The notes: generated by a model from the letters alone, not told the origin. A stretch of 64,000 bases of DNA from Salinarimonas rosea DSM 21201 (GCF_000429045.1 NZ_AUBC01000004.1:62001-126000), one strand, 5' to 3'; counted from the stretch's first letter, positions 27,145 through 37,185 are shown. Numbers and translations are program-made.

Positions 27145-27933
27145 CTACCCCGGCTTCCGGCAGCGCACGTGCAGGAAGATCGGCGCGTTGCGCGTGTCCG
27201 CGACGACGGGCTCGGCCGCGGCCTCCGCCTCGGTGGCGCGCGGCTCGCCCATCGCCTCGATCAGGAAGCCGGCCGCGACCACCATCTCGACCCAGCGCGA
27301 CAGCGTGCGGTGGAAGCGCGGCGTGCGGAAGGGCGGGGTCGTCGCGCGCTCCTCGGGCGGGACGGTCGAGAAGATCCAGGTCTCGATGTCGCCGTCCAGC
27401 TCCTCGAAGTAGCGGCCGACCTCGAGCGCGACCACCCGGCCCTCCGCGTCGCGGATGTTGCGGTGGTGCGGGGGCACGAAGCAGGGATGCAGGATCGAGA
27501 ACTGCAGGAAGCCGCCGGGCGCCAGGACGCGCCGCGCCTCGGCCAGCGCCGCCGCCTGATCCGGCATGTCCATAAGGGACATGAAGGCGGTGGCGAAGGC
27601 GAAGCTCCCGTCCGGGAACGGCAGCGCCGCGGCGTCGGCGACGCGGTAGGGGATGCCCAGCGGCTCGGCCGCCTCCGCCTCCTCGGCGTGGCGCACGAAG
27701 GTGGGCGCGACGTCGATGCCGGTCATGCGCGCGCCGAGCCGCGCCAACGCGCGGGTGTTGGCGCCCTCGCCGCAGCCGAGATCGAGCCCCGCGAGGCCGG
27801 CGACCGGCGGGAGCATCGCCAGGAAGGCGGGCGTGTTCAGCGTGTCGCGATAGCGGTCGTGCCCGGCACGGACGAGCCGCGTCCAGGCCTCGGCGTTCCC
27901 TTCCCAGCAGGCGGCGACGTCCTCGGGCCTCAT
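27145..27933 (-). CDS. Class I SAM-dependent methyltransferase
   Basis: 262 residues from ATG 27933. Motif I is GLDLGCGEGANTRAL (about 49-63), with an acidic motif II (TGIDVAPTFV) and a Methyltransf_11/25-type core including PFPDGSFAF and RRVLAPGGFLQFSI. A His-containing segment (ILHPCFVPPHHRN) follows. The substrate is unknown. It is convergent with betA (2 bp between stops), so no functional link is implied. Its start is 124 bp from the divergent serine hydrolase gene. Confidence 0.87.
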   Translation of the reverse strand: MRPEDVAACWEGNAEAWTRLVRAGHDRYRDTLNTPAFLAMLPPVAGLAGLDLGCGEGANTRALARLGARMTGIDVAPTFVRHAEEAEAAEPLGIPYRVADAAALPFPDGSFAFATAFMSLMDMPDQAAALAEARRVLAPGGFLQFSILHPCFVPPHHRNIRDAEGRVVALEVGRYFEELDGDIETWIFSTVPPEERATTPPFRTPRFHRTLSRWVEMVVAAGFLIEAMGEPRATEAEAAAEPVVADTRNAPIFLHVRCRKPG

Positions 27934-28057
27934 GGCGCGGCTCCTCGATGCGGCGGAGCGCCCTGATAGCCGAGCGCGAGCCGAAAGCAAGGAGAAGTCG
28001 CGCACGCCGCGCAGGTGCGGCTTGGCCGACGCCCTCCCCGCCCCTAGCTTCCATCCC

Positions 28058-29086
28058 ATGCCCGCATCCCTCACCCGCCGGTCCGCCCTCGCCCTCGCCG
28101 CCGCCGCGGCCCTCGCGCCGGCATTCGCCCGCGCGCAGGACGAGGCCGCGCCGGCGCAGACGCTCGACGCGCTCCTCGAGGATGCGGCGGAGCTCGACGC
28201 GCTGGAGACCGTGCTCGTCTCCCGCGACCGGACGCTGCTCGCGGAGCGCGGCTACGGCGGCGCGTCGCCCGACCGGCCGACCAACATCAAGTCCGCCTCG
28301 AAGGCGATCGTCTCGGCGCTGGTCGGCATCGCCATCGAGCGCGGGCTCCTGGAGGGCGTCGACCAGCCGATCGCGCCGCTCCTGCGCGACAAGCTGCCCG
28401 CCGACCCGGACCCGCGTCTCTACCGGATCACGATCGGCCATCTGCTGACCATGCGCGCGGGTCTGGAACGGACGTCCGGGGCGAACTACGGATCGTGGGT
28501 GGCGAGCCGCGACTGGGTGCGCGACGCGTTGGCGCGGCCCTTCGTCGAGGAGCCCGGCGGCGCGATGCTCTACTCCACCGGCTCGACGCATCTCCTCTCG
28601 GCGATTCTCGCCCGCGAGAGCGGCCGCTCGACGCGCGCGCTCGCCGACGACTGGCTCGGCGCGATCGACGGGTTCGGGATCACCGGCTGGGAGACGAGCC
28701 CGCGGGGGATTCACCTCGGCGGCAACCAGATGGCGATGACGCCGCGCTCGCTGCTGGCCTTCGGCGAGACCTACGCCGGGGGCGGGCGGGCCACCGACGG
28801 CACGCAGGTGATCCCCGAGGGCTGGGTCGAGGAGAGCTGGACGCCTCGTACCCGCTCCCGCTTCACCGGGGACGGCTACGGCTATGCCTGGTTCGCCCGG
28901 GAGATCGGCGGTCGCGACGTGCGCTACGCCTGGGGCTACGGCGGCCAGATGCTCTACATCGTGCCGGAGCTCGGCCTCGTCGTTGTGATGACGTCCGACG
29001 AGACGCGCCCCTCCGCCCGCACCGGCTACCGGGACCGGCTGCACGCCCTCCTCGCCGACATCGTCGCGGTCGCGTCGCGCCGATGA
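28058..29086 (+). CDS. Exported beta-lactamase-family serine hydrolase
   Basis: 342 residues. The N-terminus (SLTRRSALALAAAAAL, cleavage near ARAQ) is a signal peptide with an Arg pair that could use the Tat system. The active-site S-x-x-K is S79-A-S-K82. A YSTGSTHLL segment supplies the second motif and AWGYGGQMLYI resembles the third. Such class C beta-lactamase-like proteins include esterases, D-aminopeptidases and 6-aminohexanoate-dimer hydrolases; the real substrate cannot be told, and resistance should not be assumed. Confidence 0.87.
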   Translation: MPASLTRRSALALAAAAALAPAFARAQDEAAPAQTLDALLEDAAELDALETVLVSRDRTLLAERGYGGASPDRPTNIKSASKAIVSALVGIAIERGLLEGVDQPIAPLLRDKLPADPDPRLYRITIGHLLTMRAGLERTSGANYGSWVASRDWVRDALARPFVEEPGGAMLYSTGSTHLLSAILARESGRSTRALADDWLGAIDGFGITGWETSPRGIHLGGNQMAMTPRSLLAFGETYAGGGRATDGTQVIPEGWVEESWTPRTRSRFTGDGYGYAWFAREIGGRDVRYAWGYGGQMLYIVPELGLVVVMTSDETRPSARTGYRDRLHALLADIVAVASRR

Positions 29087-29102
29087 ACGCGCGCGGGCAG
29101 GC

Positions 29103-29564
29103 TCAGTCGGACGCGAGGACGAGCACGTCGAAGGTGCGGTGGCGCGTTTCCGGTGCGAGCGCGCGCACGTAGCCGATCCGTGTCGATTCGGGGCTGACCA
29201 GCGCACGCTGGTGATCGCGAGAGGCCTTCCAGGTCGCGAGCGCGGCCTGCGGCGTCGGGTCTCCCGCGGCGAGGTTCTCGAAGGCGCGATCGGTGTCGAC
29301 GCGGTGGCGGTGGATGCGGGCGGCGAAGTTGCCGTGGTCGAGCCGATCGCGCGCCGCGACGGTGCGGGCCTGCTGCTCCGCCGCTGCCATCAGCGTGGGA
29401 TCGACTCGAACCGACCCGAGGCCGTTCGCCCGCCGGTAGTCCGACAGCATCCGCGCCATCGCCTCCGCGTGCTCCCGCTCGATCGTGATCGGGCCGGCGC
29501 GCTCCGGCAGGAGCGCGCAGGCGGACAGGAGGACGGCGAGGGCGGCGGCGAGCAGGATCTTCAT
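29103..29564 (-). CDS. CAP-domain (SCP-like) lipoprotein
   Basis: 153 residues. A short signal ends in a lipobox (VLLSAC, Cys16), so it should be membrane-anchored. The CAP domain shows YRRANGL, a conserved LMAAAEQQA helix, LDHGNFAARI (metal-site His) and the ENLAAG motif, then WKASRDHQRALV. Bacterial CAP proteins are envelope-associated, with roles that remain mostly undefined. It is convergent with the serine hydrolase (16 bp). Confidence 0.87.
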   Translation of the reverse strand: MKILLAAALAVLLSACALLPERAGPITIEREHAEAMARMLSDYRRANGLGSVRVDPTLMAAAEQQARTVAARDRLDHGNFAARIHRHRVDTDRAFENLAAGDPTPQAALATWKASRDHQRALVSPESTRIGYVRALAPETRHRTFDVLVLASD

Positions 29565-29707
29565 GGCCCGCCTCCCCTGCCCCCGGCCACGGGCGAAATC
29601 AAGGCGGCCGGATCGTGGCCGTGCCCGGCTCCCCCACTGGACAAGCCCGCGCCGCGGGACGATGGTCCCCGCCCCGCACGCGGGAGAACGAGAGAAGGAG
29701 CCCGCAG

Positions 29708-30928
29708 GTGAGCCTCCCCCACGTCGTCATCGTCGGCGCCGGCCCTGCCGGCCTCGCCGCCGCCGAGCGGCTCGTGGAGGCGGGCGGCGTCACGGTCACG
29801 GTGCTCGAGCGCATGCCGAGCCCCGCGCGAAAATTCCTGCTCGCGGGTCGCGGCGGCCTCAACCTGACCCATTCCGAGCCGCTCGAACGCTTCCTCGCGC
29901 AGTTCGGCGGCAGCGTCGCGCCGGCGGTGCGGGAGGCGATCGCACGCTTCCCGCCGCAGGACCTGCGCGCCTGGGCCGACGGGCTCGGCGAGGCGACCTT
30001 CGTCGGGTCGTCGGGCCGCGTCTTCCCGAAGAGCTTCAAGGCGAGCCCCCTCGCCCGTGCCTGGCTCGCGCGGCTCGGGGCGGCGGGCGTGCGGCTCGAG
30101 ACCCGCACGCGGTGGATCGGGTTCGCCGCCGATGGCGGTCTGCGGGTCGAGAGCGGCGGCGAGGCGCGCACGCTCGCGGCGGATGCGACAATCCTGGCGC
30201 TCGGCGGCGCCTCCTGGTCGCGGCTGGGCTCGGACGGCGCGTGGGCGCCGATCCTCGCCGAAGCGTGCGTGCCGGTCGCGCCGCTCGCGGCGATGAACGC
30301 GGGCGTCGAGATCGCCTGGAGCGCGATCTTCCGCGAGCGCTTCGCCGGCACGCCGCTCAAGCGGATCGCCATCGGCGTCGGAGCACCGGCCGACGGCGCG
30401 GGCACGAGCGAGGCGATGATCACCGCGCACGGCCTGGAGGGCACCGGCGTCTACGCCCGCTCGGCGGAGATCGGCGAAGCCCTCGACGCCGCCGGCACGG
30501 TGGCGCTGCGTCTCGACCTGCGTCCCGACCTCGCGGCCGACGCCCTCGCCGCGCGCGTCGCGGCGGCGCTGAAGGGGCGCACGCTCACCGAGCGGCTGCG
30601 CCGCGCCGGGCTCGCGCCTGCGGCGATCGGGCTGATGCGGGAGGCGGGTCCCCTGCCCGCGGAGCCGGCGGCGCTCGCCGCCCGCGCGAAGGACTGCGCC
30701 CTCGACGTCGCGGCCATGCGCCCGCTCGAGCGCGCCATCTCCACCCGCGGCGGCGTCCGCGCCGAGGCGATCGACGACCGCTTCATGCTGCGGGCGCGCC
30801 CGGGCACCTTCGTCGCCGGCGAGATGCTCGACTGGCACGCGCCGACGGGCGGCTACCTCCTGCAGGGCTGCCTCGCCACCGGTCGTGCCGCGGCGGAGGG
30901 GGTTCTCGACCGCCTCGGCCGCTCCTGA
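29708..30928 (+). CDS. HI0933-like NAD(P)/FAD flavoprotein (TIGR03862 type)
   Basis: 406 residues from GTG at 29708, with AAGGAG 7 bases upstream. A Rossmann FAD motif VIVGAGPAGLAAAE opens the protein, followed by ARKFLLAGRGGLNLTHSE, typical of the HI0933/YhiN group, then ALGGASWSRLGSDG, and ending in GEMLDWHAPTGGYLLQGCLATGRAAA, whose conserved core is GEMLDWHAPTGGYLLQ. The family is widespread and its physiological reaction is unknown. Confidence 0.88.
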   Translation: MSLPHVVIVGAGPAGLAAAERLVEAGGVTVTVLERMPSPARKFLLAGRGGLNLTHSEPLERFLAQFGGSVAPAVREAIARFPPQDLRAWADGLGEATFVGSSGRVFPKSFKASPLARAWLARLGAAGVRLETRTRWIGFAADGGLRVESGGEARTLAADATILALGGASWSRLGSDGAWAPILAEACVPVAPLAAMNAGVEIAWSAIFRERFAGTPLKRIAIGVGAPADGAGTSEAMITAHGLEGTGVYARSAEIGEALDAAGTVALRLDLRPDLAADALAARVAAALKGRTLTERLRRAGLAPAAIGLMREAGPLPAEPAALAARAKDCALDVAAMRPLERAISTRGGVRAEAIDDRFMLRARPGTFVAGEMLDWHAPTGGYLLQGCLATGRAAAEGVLDRLGRS

Positions 30929-30941
30929 GGCGGCCCCTCGC

Positions 30942-31448
30942 CTACTCCGCGGCGCGGACGAACACGATGTCGTCGACGTATCCGGCGCTCGGGCGGGGCG
31001 CGCCGAGAAGCGCGTTGTCCTGCGCCTGCGCCTGCGCGGCGGCCTCCATGAAGGCGAGAACGGCGGTGGGCGTCATCGCCCGCACGTCGAGGTCGCGCCC
31101 TTGCCGGAACCGCGCGACGAGCGCGGCGGGCGCGCCATCGATGTCGCTGAATGCCATGCTCCATTTGGCGAAGCGCCGCTCGTCGACGGCGCGCATCTCG
31201 AGGATCTCGATCGCCTCGTGGCGCGGGTCGCGGCAGATGCGTGCGAAGGTCTCGGACACGGCGGCGCGGCCGCCTTCGAGCACTTGCGCGAACAGGCCCG
31301 GGCCGGCGACGAGCACCCCGGTGATCGCGGCGTCGGCGTTGCTCCGCCGTGCCTCGACCAGGATCTCGTCGCACATCGCCAGGAATCCCCCGCGCCGGCC
31401 CGCCATGCGGGGGCGGCTGACATAGACGAGGCGGGCCAACGTCGTCAT
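30942..31448 (-). CDS. BLUF-domain blue-light sensor
   Basis: 168 residues. The first 100 form a BLUF domain (flavin-based blue-light photoreceptor): Tyr9 in RLVYVSR, Asn38 in RRSNADAAITG, Gln56 in FAQVLEG, and Trp97/Met99 in KWSMAF are the residues of the flavin hydrogen-bond switch. The remaining 65 residues are helical (PTAVLAFMEAAAQAQAQ) with no recognised output domain, so it acts as a short BLUF protein through a partner. It lies 131 bp downstream of parC on the same strand. Its partner is not in the window. Confidence 0.9.
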   Translation of the reverse strand: MTTLARLVYVSRPRMAGRRGGFLAMCDEILVEARRSNADAAITGVLVAGPGLFAQVLEGGRAAVSETFARICRDPRHEAIEILEMRAVDERRFAKWSMAFSDIDGAPAALVARFRQGRDLDVRAMTPTAVLAFMEAAAQAQAQDNALLGAPRPSAGYVDDIVFVRAAE

Positions 31449-31579
31449 CGCACTCTCCCGGAGGCGCGCCGTTCGAGCGGCGCGCTCGTCTGTCTTCTGC
31501 ACAGCCGGGACCGTGCACGCAGCGGGGTTAACGATGCGCAACGCATTTATGTGAAATACTGGCGTGCCGCTTCGCACGA

Positions 31580-33823
31580 TTACGAAAACCGGTTCGTCTT
31601 CGGGAAGCCCTTCGGCGGCAGGCGACCGGCGTCGGCGCGGTTGGCGATCCAGTCGCGCAGGTCCTCGCCCTTGACGGTCCAGGTGCGGCCGGACGTGTCG
31701 ACCCAGGTGAGGCCGTCGGCGAGCGGGAAGATCTTGGCGTCCGACACGCCGCCGTCGCGGTAGCGCTGGAGCCGAACGCCCTTGCCGCGGGTCATCTCGG
31801 GCACCTGTGCCAGGGGGAAGACGAGGAGCTTGCGGTTCTCGCCGACGATCGCGACGTGATCGCCCTCCGCCGGCACGGCGAGGACGGCCTTCGCCCCCGC
31901 GTCGACGTTGAGCGCGAGCTTGCCCTTGCGGGTGTTGGCGACGAGCGAGTCCGTCGGCGCGACGAAGCCGCGCCCGTCCGACGACACGAGGAGCCGCTTC
32001 TGGCCCGCGACGAAGGGGAAGATCGCGGCGATCTCGGCGTCGTCGTCGAAGTCCACCATGAGCCGGATCGGGTCGCCGAAGCCGCGCCCGCCCGGCAGCT
32101 TCGACGCATCGAGGGTGAAGGCCTTGCCGTTCGTCGCGAGCGCCAGGACCTTCGCCGTCGTCTCCGTGTGGAAGGAGAAGGCGAGCGCGTCGTCACCCTT
32201 GAAGGCGACGGAGGAGACGTCCTGAACGTGGCCCTTGAGCGCGCGGATCCAGCCCTTCGTCGAGACGATGACGGTGATCGGCTCGCGCTCGACCATCGCC
32301 TCGGTGATGTCGATACCCGCCGTGTCGGGCATGTCCTCGAAGCTGGTTCGCCGGCGCCCCACAGCGGTCTCGCCGGAGAAGCTCTTGCGCACCTCGCGGA
32401 TCTGCTTGGCCACCGTCTTCCACTGCTTCTGCTCGCTGGCGAGCAGCGCCTCCAGCCCGCCGCGCTCCTCGGTCAGCGCGTCGAGCTCGCGCTTGAGCTC
32501 CATCTCCTCGAGCTTGCGCAAGCTCCGCAGGCGCGTATCGAGGATGGCGTTCGCCTGGATCTCGGTGAGCTCGAAGGTGCGCATCAGCTCCGCCTTCGGC
32601 TCGTCCTCCTCGCGGATGATGCGGATGACCTCGTCGAGATCGAGATAGATGACGAGCAGGCCGCGCAGGATCTCCAGCCTGCGGTCGATCGCCGCCATGC
32701 GGTGGCGCGAACGGCGCTGGAGCACGTCGCGGCGATGGTCGAGCCAGGCCCGGAGCGCCTCGGCGAGCCCGATGACGCGGGGCACCGTGCCTCCGACCAG
32801 CACGTTCATGTTGAGCGGGATGCGCGCCTCCAGGTCCGTGAGCCGGAAGAGCGATTCCATCATCAGCGCGGCGTCGACCGTGCGCGCGCGCGGCTCGAAC
32901 ACGATGCGCACGTCCTCGGCCGACTCGTCGCGCACGTCCGCCACGAGCGGGAGCTTGCGCTCGGCCATCAGCTCCGCGATCTTCTCGATCATGCGGGACT
33001 TGCCGATGCCGTAGGGAATCTCGGTGACCACCACCGCCCATTGCCCGCGCCCGCCGTCCTCCTTGTGCCAGCGCGCACGCACGCGAAAGCCGCCGCGGCC
33101 GGTATTGTAGGCCTCGACGATCTGCTCGCGCTTCTCGACGATGATGCCGCCGGTCGGGAAGTCCGGGCCCGGCACGAAGGCGAGGAGCTGCTCGGACGTC
33201 GTCTGCGGATGGTCGATCAGGTAGAGCGCCGCGTCGCACAGCTCGGCCGCGTTGTGCGGCGGGATCGACGTCGCCATGCCCACCGCGATGCCCTGCGAGC
33301 CGTTGGCGAGCAGGTTCGGGAAGGCCGCCGGCAGGACGACGGGCTCCTCCGTCGAGCCGTCGTAGTTCGGCCGGAAGTCGACCGTGTCCTCGTCGATCCC
33401 GTCCAGCAGCAGGCGCGCGACCTCGGTCATGCGCGCCTCGGTGTAGCGGTAGGCGGCCGCCGCGTCCCCGTCGATGTTGCCGAAATTGCCCTGGCCGTCG
33501 ACGAGCGGGTAGCGCGAGGCGAAGTCCTGCGCGAGGCGCACCAGCGCATCGTAGATCGCCTGGTCGCCGTGGGGATGGAACGAGCCCATCACGTCGCCGA
33601 CGACCTTGGCCGACTTCTTGAACGCGGTGCCGGGATCGAGCCGAAGCAGCCGCATGCCGTAGAGGATGCGCCGGTGCACGGGCTTGAGCCCGTCGCGCGC
33701 GTCGGGGAGCGCGCGGTGCATGATCGTCGAGAGCGCGTAGGCGAGGTAGCGCTCCTCGAGCGCGTCCTTCAGGTTGATGCTCTCGGCGTCGGGGCCGGAC
33801 GGCGGATCGACGGGCTTGCCCAT
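31580..33823 (-). CDS. parC: DNA topoisomerase IV subunit A
   Basis: 747 residues. The breakage-reunion domain has the active Tyr127 ([11 protein letters not shown]) and the quinolone-region motif [14 protein letters not shown] with Ser81. A coiled gate and a beta-pinwheel C-terminal domain (about 500-747) follow. The GyrA-box is absent, and the position after recO-era-rnc-lepB supports ParC rather than GyrA. Topo IV decatenates replicated chromosomes. Its Ser81 is the residue altered in many quinolone-resistant isolates; here it is the unaltered type. Confidence 0.95.
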   Translation of the reverse strand: MGKPVDPPSGPDAESINLKDALEERYLAYALSTIMHRALPDARDGLKPVHRRILYGMRLLRLDPGTAFKKSAKVVGDVMGSFHPHGDQAIYDALVRLAQDFASRYPLVDGQGNFGNIDGDAAAAYRYTEARMTEVARLLLDGIDEDTVDFRPNYDGSTEEPVVLPAAFPNLLANGSQGIAVGMATSIPPHNAAELCDAALYLIDHPQTTSEQLLAFVPGPDFPTGGIIVEKREQIVEAYNTGRGGFRVRARWHKEDGGRGQWAVVVTEIPYGIGKSRMIEKIAELMAERKLPLVADVRDESAEDVRIVFEPRARTVDAALMMESLFRLTDLEARIPLNMNVLVGGTVPRVIGLAEALRAWLDHRRDVLQRRSRHRMAAIDRRLEILRGLLVIYLDLDEVIRIIREEDEPKAELMRTFELTEIQANAILDTRLRSLRKLEEMELKRELDALTEERGGLEALLASEQKQWKTVAKQIREVRKSFSGETAVGRRRTSFEDMPDTAGIDITEAMVEREPITVIVSTKGWIRALKGHVQDVSSVAFKGDDALAFSFHTETTAKVLALATNGKAFTLDASKLPGGRGFGDPIRLMVDFDDDAEIAAIFPFVAGQKRLLVSSDGRGFVAPTDSLVANTRKGKLALNVDAGAKAVLAVPAEGDHVAIVGENRKLLVFPLAQVPEMTRGKGVRLQRYRDGGVSDAKIFPLADGLTWVDTSGRTWTVKGEDLRDWIANRADAGRLPPKGFPKTNRFS

Positions 33824-33920
33824 GCGGCTCCTCGCGGGATGGTGCGATTGCGTGTGCTAGAACGGATCGGGTACGTGGGCAAGAGGGCGCAACGGGCCCG
33901 ACGCGAGTTGTCCACGCTCG

Positions 33921-34679
33921 TCACGCCTCGGACCGGGACGCCGCGGTCGCCACCGCCAGGCCGACCAGCCGCAGGCGCTCCGGCGGCGCCTGCGCGCCGC
34001 TCGGCGCGAACACGGCGCGCTCGAGAAAGTGGCTCGTGAGCGCGATCCCGAGTGCGATCTCCTCCGGTGTCGGGTCCTGCGCGCCCTCGCCGGTCCTGCC
34101 CCGAGCCGTCAGGAAGGGCGGCAGCGGCAGCAGCTTGTCGGCCCAGGGCGCGCCGGCGTCGCGCGAGACCGCCCGCCCCGATCTCGGCGAGACCCACGCG
34201 AGGTCGTCCTCTGCGCCCGTCAGCGCGCAGCGCCCGAGATCCAGCCCGAAGCCGAGCTCGGCGAGGAGCGCCAGCTCGAAGGCGACGAACAGGCGCGGGG
34301 CGAGGTCGGGGTCGTCGAGGTGGGAGACGAGCGCCTCGGCCGCGACGTAGAGGGCGGGATGGGGGTCGCGCTCGGGCAGGTGGCGCAGGTGCGCGCTCAT
34401 CGTGGCGAGCCCGTAGAGCGCGAGGCGCGAGGCCATCAGCGCGCCCGAGCGCAGCGCGACGCCCTCGAGCCCGAAGGTCCCCATCTGCTCGTCGGTGCGC
34501 GCCCGCCATGTCGCCGCCACCGTGTTGCCGGGCTGGACGACGGCGGCGAGCCGCTTGCCGCGCGCGCCGTTGACGTAGCCGAGATGCCGGCCGTGCTCGC
34601 GCGTCAGCAGCTCGACGATGGCTGCGCTCTCGCCGTGGGAGCGGGCGCCGAGCACGATGCCCTGGTCGGTCCACTCCAC
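33921..34679 (-). CDS. recO: DNA repair protein RecO
   Basis: 252 residues from GTG. The N-terminal OB fold (EWTDQGIVLGARSHGES, GRHLGYVNGARGK) and C-terminal helical domain (FELALLAELGFGLDL, CALTG) are typical. RecO loads RecA onto SSB-coated gaps with RecR. Only one Cys remains in the region that forms a four-Cys zinc site in some other RecO proteins, so no zinc is expected. It is 13 bp after era, in the lepB-rnc-era-recO run. Confidence 0.94.
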   Translation of the reverse strand: MEWTDQGIVLGARSHGESAAIVELLTREHGRHLGYVNGARGKRLAAVVQPGNTVAATWRARTDEQMGTFGLEGVALRSGALMASRLALYGLATMSAHLRHLPERDPHPALYVAAEALVSHLDDPDLAPRLFVAFELALLAELGFGLDLGRCALTGAEDDLAWVSPRSGRAVSRDAGAPWADKLLPLPPFLTARGRTGEGAQDPTPEEIALGIALTSHFLERAVFAPSGAQAPPERLRLVGLAVATAASRSEA

Positions 34680-34692
34680 GGCGGGCCCTCCC

Positions 34693-35667
34693 TCACCCGC
34701 GCGGGAACTCGAGCCCCATCGCCCGGTAGCGCTCGGGATCGTCGATCCAGCGCTCGCGCACCTTCACGAACAGGAACAGGTGGACCGGGTGCTCGGCCGC
34801 CTCGGCGATGTCCTTGCGGGCCGCCTGGCCGATCGAGCGGATGGTGCGCCCGCCCTCGCCCAGCACGATCTTGCGCTGGCTCTCGCGGGCCACGTAGATC
34901 GTCTGCTCGACGCGCGCGGAGCCGTCCTTGCGCATCTCCCAGCTCTCGGTCTCGACGTGGCTCTCGTAGGGCAGCTCCTCGTGGAGGCGCTCGTAGATCT
35001 TCTCGCGGGTGATCTCGGCGGCGAGCATGCGCAGCGGCGCGTCGGAGATCTGGTCCTCCGGGTAGAGCCAGGGTCCCTCCGGCATCATGCCGGCCAGCGT
35101 CTCCATGAGCCGGTCGACGCCGTCGCCCTTCAGCGCCGAGATCATGAACGTGTGGTCGAAGGAGCCCTTCTCGTTCAGCGCGGCGGCCAGCGCGAGGAGC
35201 TTCGAGCGCTCGATCAGATCGATCTTGTTGAGGACGAGGATCTTCGGGCGCCGCACGTCGGCGAGCTTCTCGACGATGGCCTCGACCTCCTCGTCGCTTC
35301 CCTTGCGGGCATCGACGAGCAGGCACACGGCGTCGGCGTCCGCCGCGCCGCCCCAGGCCGAGGTCACCATCGCCCGGTCGAGCCGGCGCTTGGGCTTGAA
35401 GATGCCGGGCGTGTCGACGAAGACGATCTGCGCGCGACCGTGAATGGCGATGCCGCGCACGAGCGCGCGCGTCGTCTGCACCTTGCGCGAGACGATCGAG
35501 ATCTTGGTGCCGACGAGCTGGTTGAGCAGCGTCGACTTGCCGGCGTTGGGCGCCCCGATCAGCGCGACGAAGCCCGCCGCGGTCGGACCCGCGGCCGTGC
35601 CCGTCTCCGCGTCCTGCGCGTCCTCGCCCCGCCCGTCGTCGGGCCTGTCGTCGTCAGCGTCCGCCAT
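34693..35667 (-). CDS. era: Ribosome-assembly GTPase Era
   Basis: 324 residues. About 30 acidic residues precede the G domain with G1 GAPNAGKS, G2 region VQTTRALVRG, G3 DTPGI and G4 NKID. The C-terminal KH domain (about 225-320) has VLGEGGRTIRSIGQAARKDI. Era binds the 3' end of 16S rRNA in 30S maturation. Its start overlaps the rnc stop by 14 bp, the common rnc-era coupling. The acidic N-terminal extension is not part of the core family. Confidence 0.96.
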   Translation of the reverse strand: MADADDDRPDDGRGEDAQDAETGTAAGPTAAGFVALIGAPNAGKSTLLNQLVGTKISIVSRKVQTTRALVRGIAIHGRAQIVFVDTPGIFKPKRRLDRAMVTSAWGGAADADAVCLLVDARKGSDEEVEAIVEKLADVRRPKILVLNKIDLIERSKLLALAAALNEKGSFDHTFMISALKGDGVDRLMETLAGMMPEGPWLYPEDQISDAPLRMLAAEITREKIYERLHEELPYESHVETESWEMRKDGSARVEQTIYVARESQRKIVLGEGGRTIRSIGQAARKDIAEAAEHPVHLFLFVKVRERWIDDPERYRAMGLEFPRG

Positions 35668-36373
35668 CGGCGTCCTTCCACAATCCCAGCTCGACGAGAA
35701 CCGCCCGGGCGCCGTCCTGCTCGGCGGCGCGCTTGCTCGGGCCCTCGCCCGTGATCGTCTCCATGCCCGCGATCACCACGCCCACCCGGAAGGACGGCGC
35801 GTGCTCCGGCCCGGAGCGATCGACGAGCGCGTAGCGCGGCGGCTGCTCGCCGCGGCCCTGCAGGTACTCCTGGAGCACCGTCTTCGGGTCGCGCGGCACG
35901 GGCCGCGTCGCGCGGATCATATCCCCGAAACCCGCCTCCACCACCCGGCGCGCCGCCTCGTGACCGCCGTCGACGTAGACCGCGCCGATGATCGCCTCGC
36001 AGACGTCGCCGAGGATCGACTTGTTGGCGCGCGCCGCCGTGCGGCCGATGCCGTGGCCGAAGACGATGTGGGGCGCCACGTCCCAGCCGAGCGCCACCTC
36101 CGCGCAGGTCTCCTTGCGTACGATCTCGGAGAAGCGCTTGGAGAGCTCGCCCTCGTTGGCGTCCGGGAAGGTCTCGAACAGGAGCGCGGCGACCACGATG
36201 CCGAGCGCCCGGTCGCCGAGGAACTCGAGCCGCTGGTAATGCGCGCCCTTGCCCTCCTTGCTGGCGCTCATGTGCGTGAGCGCCTCCTCGAGCAGGCCGC
36301 GGTTGGCGAAGACGTGGCCGACGCGCGCCTCGAGCGGGCCGAGCGGGTCCTTGCTCGTGCGGGCGGCCGCCAT
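35654..36373 (-). CDS. rnc: Ribonuclease III
   Basis: 239 residues from ATG 36373. The RNase III signature is HYQRLEFLGDRALG, with further metal-site acidic residues in GDVCEAIIGAVY. A dsRNA-binding domain (about 165-235) ends with GPSKRAAEQDGARAVL. It processes rRNA and double-stranded mRNA regions. An earlier ATG at 36430 would overlap lepB by 49 bp and is less likely; the chosen start lies 8 bp after lepB. Confidence 0.95.
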   Translation of the reverse strand: MAAARTSKDPLGPLEARVGHVFANRGLLEEALTHMSASKEGKGAHYQRLEFLGDRALGIVVAALLFETFPDANEGELSKRFSEIVRKETCAEVALGWDVAPHIVFGHGIGRTAARANKSILGDVCEAIIGAVYVDGGHEAARRVVEAGFGDMIRATRPVPRDPKTVLQEYLQGRGEQPPRYALVDRSGPEHAPSFRVGVVIAGMETITGEGPSKRAAEQDGARAVLVELGLWKDADGGR

Positions 36374-36381
36374 CGGAGCGG

Positions 36382-37185
36382 TCAGCGGATCTGGTCGAGG
36401 AGGCGCTCCCAGCGCACCGTCCACGGCCATTCCCAGACGCGCCAGGCGGAGGCGTCCTCGTCGATCGAGAAGAAGATGATCTCCGCGCGGCCGACGAAGT
36501 TCTCGTAGGGAACGAAGCCCACCGACGAGAGGTCGCGCGAATCCGTCGAGTTGTCGCGGTTGTCGCCCATCATGAAGTAGTGGCCCTCGGGCACCGTGTA
36601 GACCTCGGTGTTGTCCCAGAAGCCGCGATCGCCGTCGCGCTCGATGATGAAGTGCTCGGTGCCGTCCGGCAGCGTCTCGCGATAGCGCGGCACGGAGACG
36701 GTGCGGCCGAACGGGTCCGTCGTGACGTAGGGCTCGACCTCCTCGCGCTCGACGAGCTCGCCGTCGATGTAGAGCCGGCCGTCGATCATCTGCACGCGGT
36801 CGCCGGGCAGGCCGACGACACGCTTGATGTAGTCGGTCGCGTTGTCGGCCGGCAGCTTGAACACGGCGATGTCGCCGCGCTCGGGCTCCGAGCCCCAGAT
36901 TCGCCCGTCGAAGACCGGCGGGCCGTAGGGGATCGAGTAGCGGGAGTAGCCGTAGGAATACTTCGAGACGAACAGGTAGTCGCCGACGAGCAGCGTCGGC
37001 ACGAGCGAGCCCGAGGGAATGTTGAAGGGCTGGAACAGGAGCGTGCGCACCACGAGCGCGATCAGCAGCGCCTGGACGATGACCTTGACGGTTTCCAGGA
37101 TGCCGCCGTCGCTCTTCTGCTTCGCTGTCACCGGGCGCCCTTTCGTCCCTGGGGCCTGCGCGTCGTCCTTCACGTCGTTCGTCAA
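36382..37185 (-). CDS. lepB: Signal peptidase I
   Basis: 267 residues. TTG at 37185 is favoured by GAGGA 8 bases upstream; a GTG at 37173 is the alternative. One membrane helix (about 33-52) is followed by the catalytic Ser60 in IPSGSLVPTLLVGD and Lys121 in DYIKRVVGLPGD. Box D/E is MGDNRDNSTDSR. It cleaves signal peptides outside the membrane. The residue after Ser60 is Leu rather than the common Met, a substitution tolerated in other alphaproteobacteria. Confidence 0.95.
   Translation of the reverse strand: MTNDVKDDAQAPGTKGRPVTAKQKSDGGILETVKVIVQALLIALVVRTLLFQPFNIPSGSLVPTLLVGDYLFVSKYSYGYSRYSIPYGPPVFDGRIWGSEPERGDIAVFKLPADNATDYIKRVVGLPGDRVQMIDGRLYIDGELVEREEVEPYVTTDPFGRTVSVPRYRETLPDGTEHFIIERDGDRGFWDNTEVYTVPEGHYFMMGDNRDNSTDSRDLSSVGFVPYENFVGRAEIIFFSIDEDASAWRVWEWPWTVRWERLLDQIR

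Noticed and set aside
28058-29086. Reading the serine hydrolase as an antibiotic-resistance beta-lactamase
   Set aside because: The S-x-x-K fold is shared by many esterases and peptidases, and nothing in the context points to resistance.
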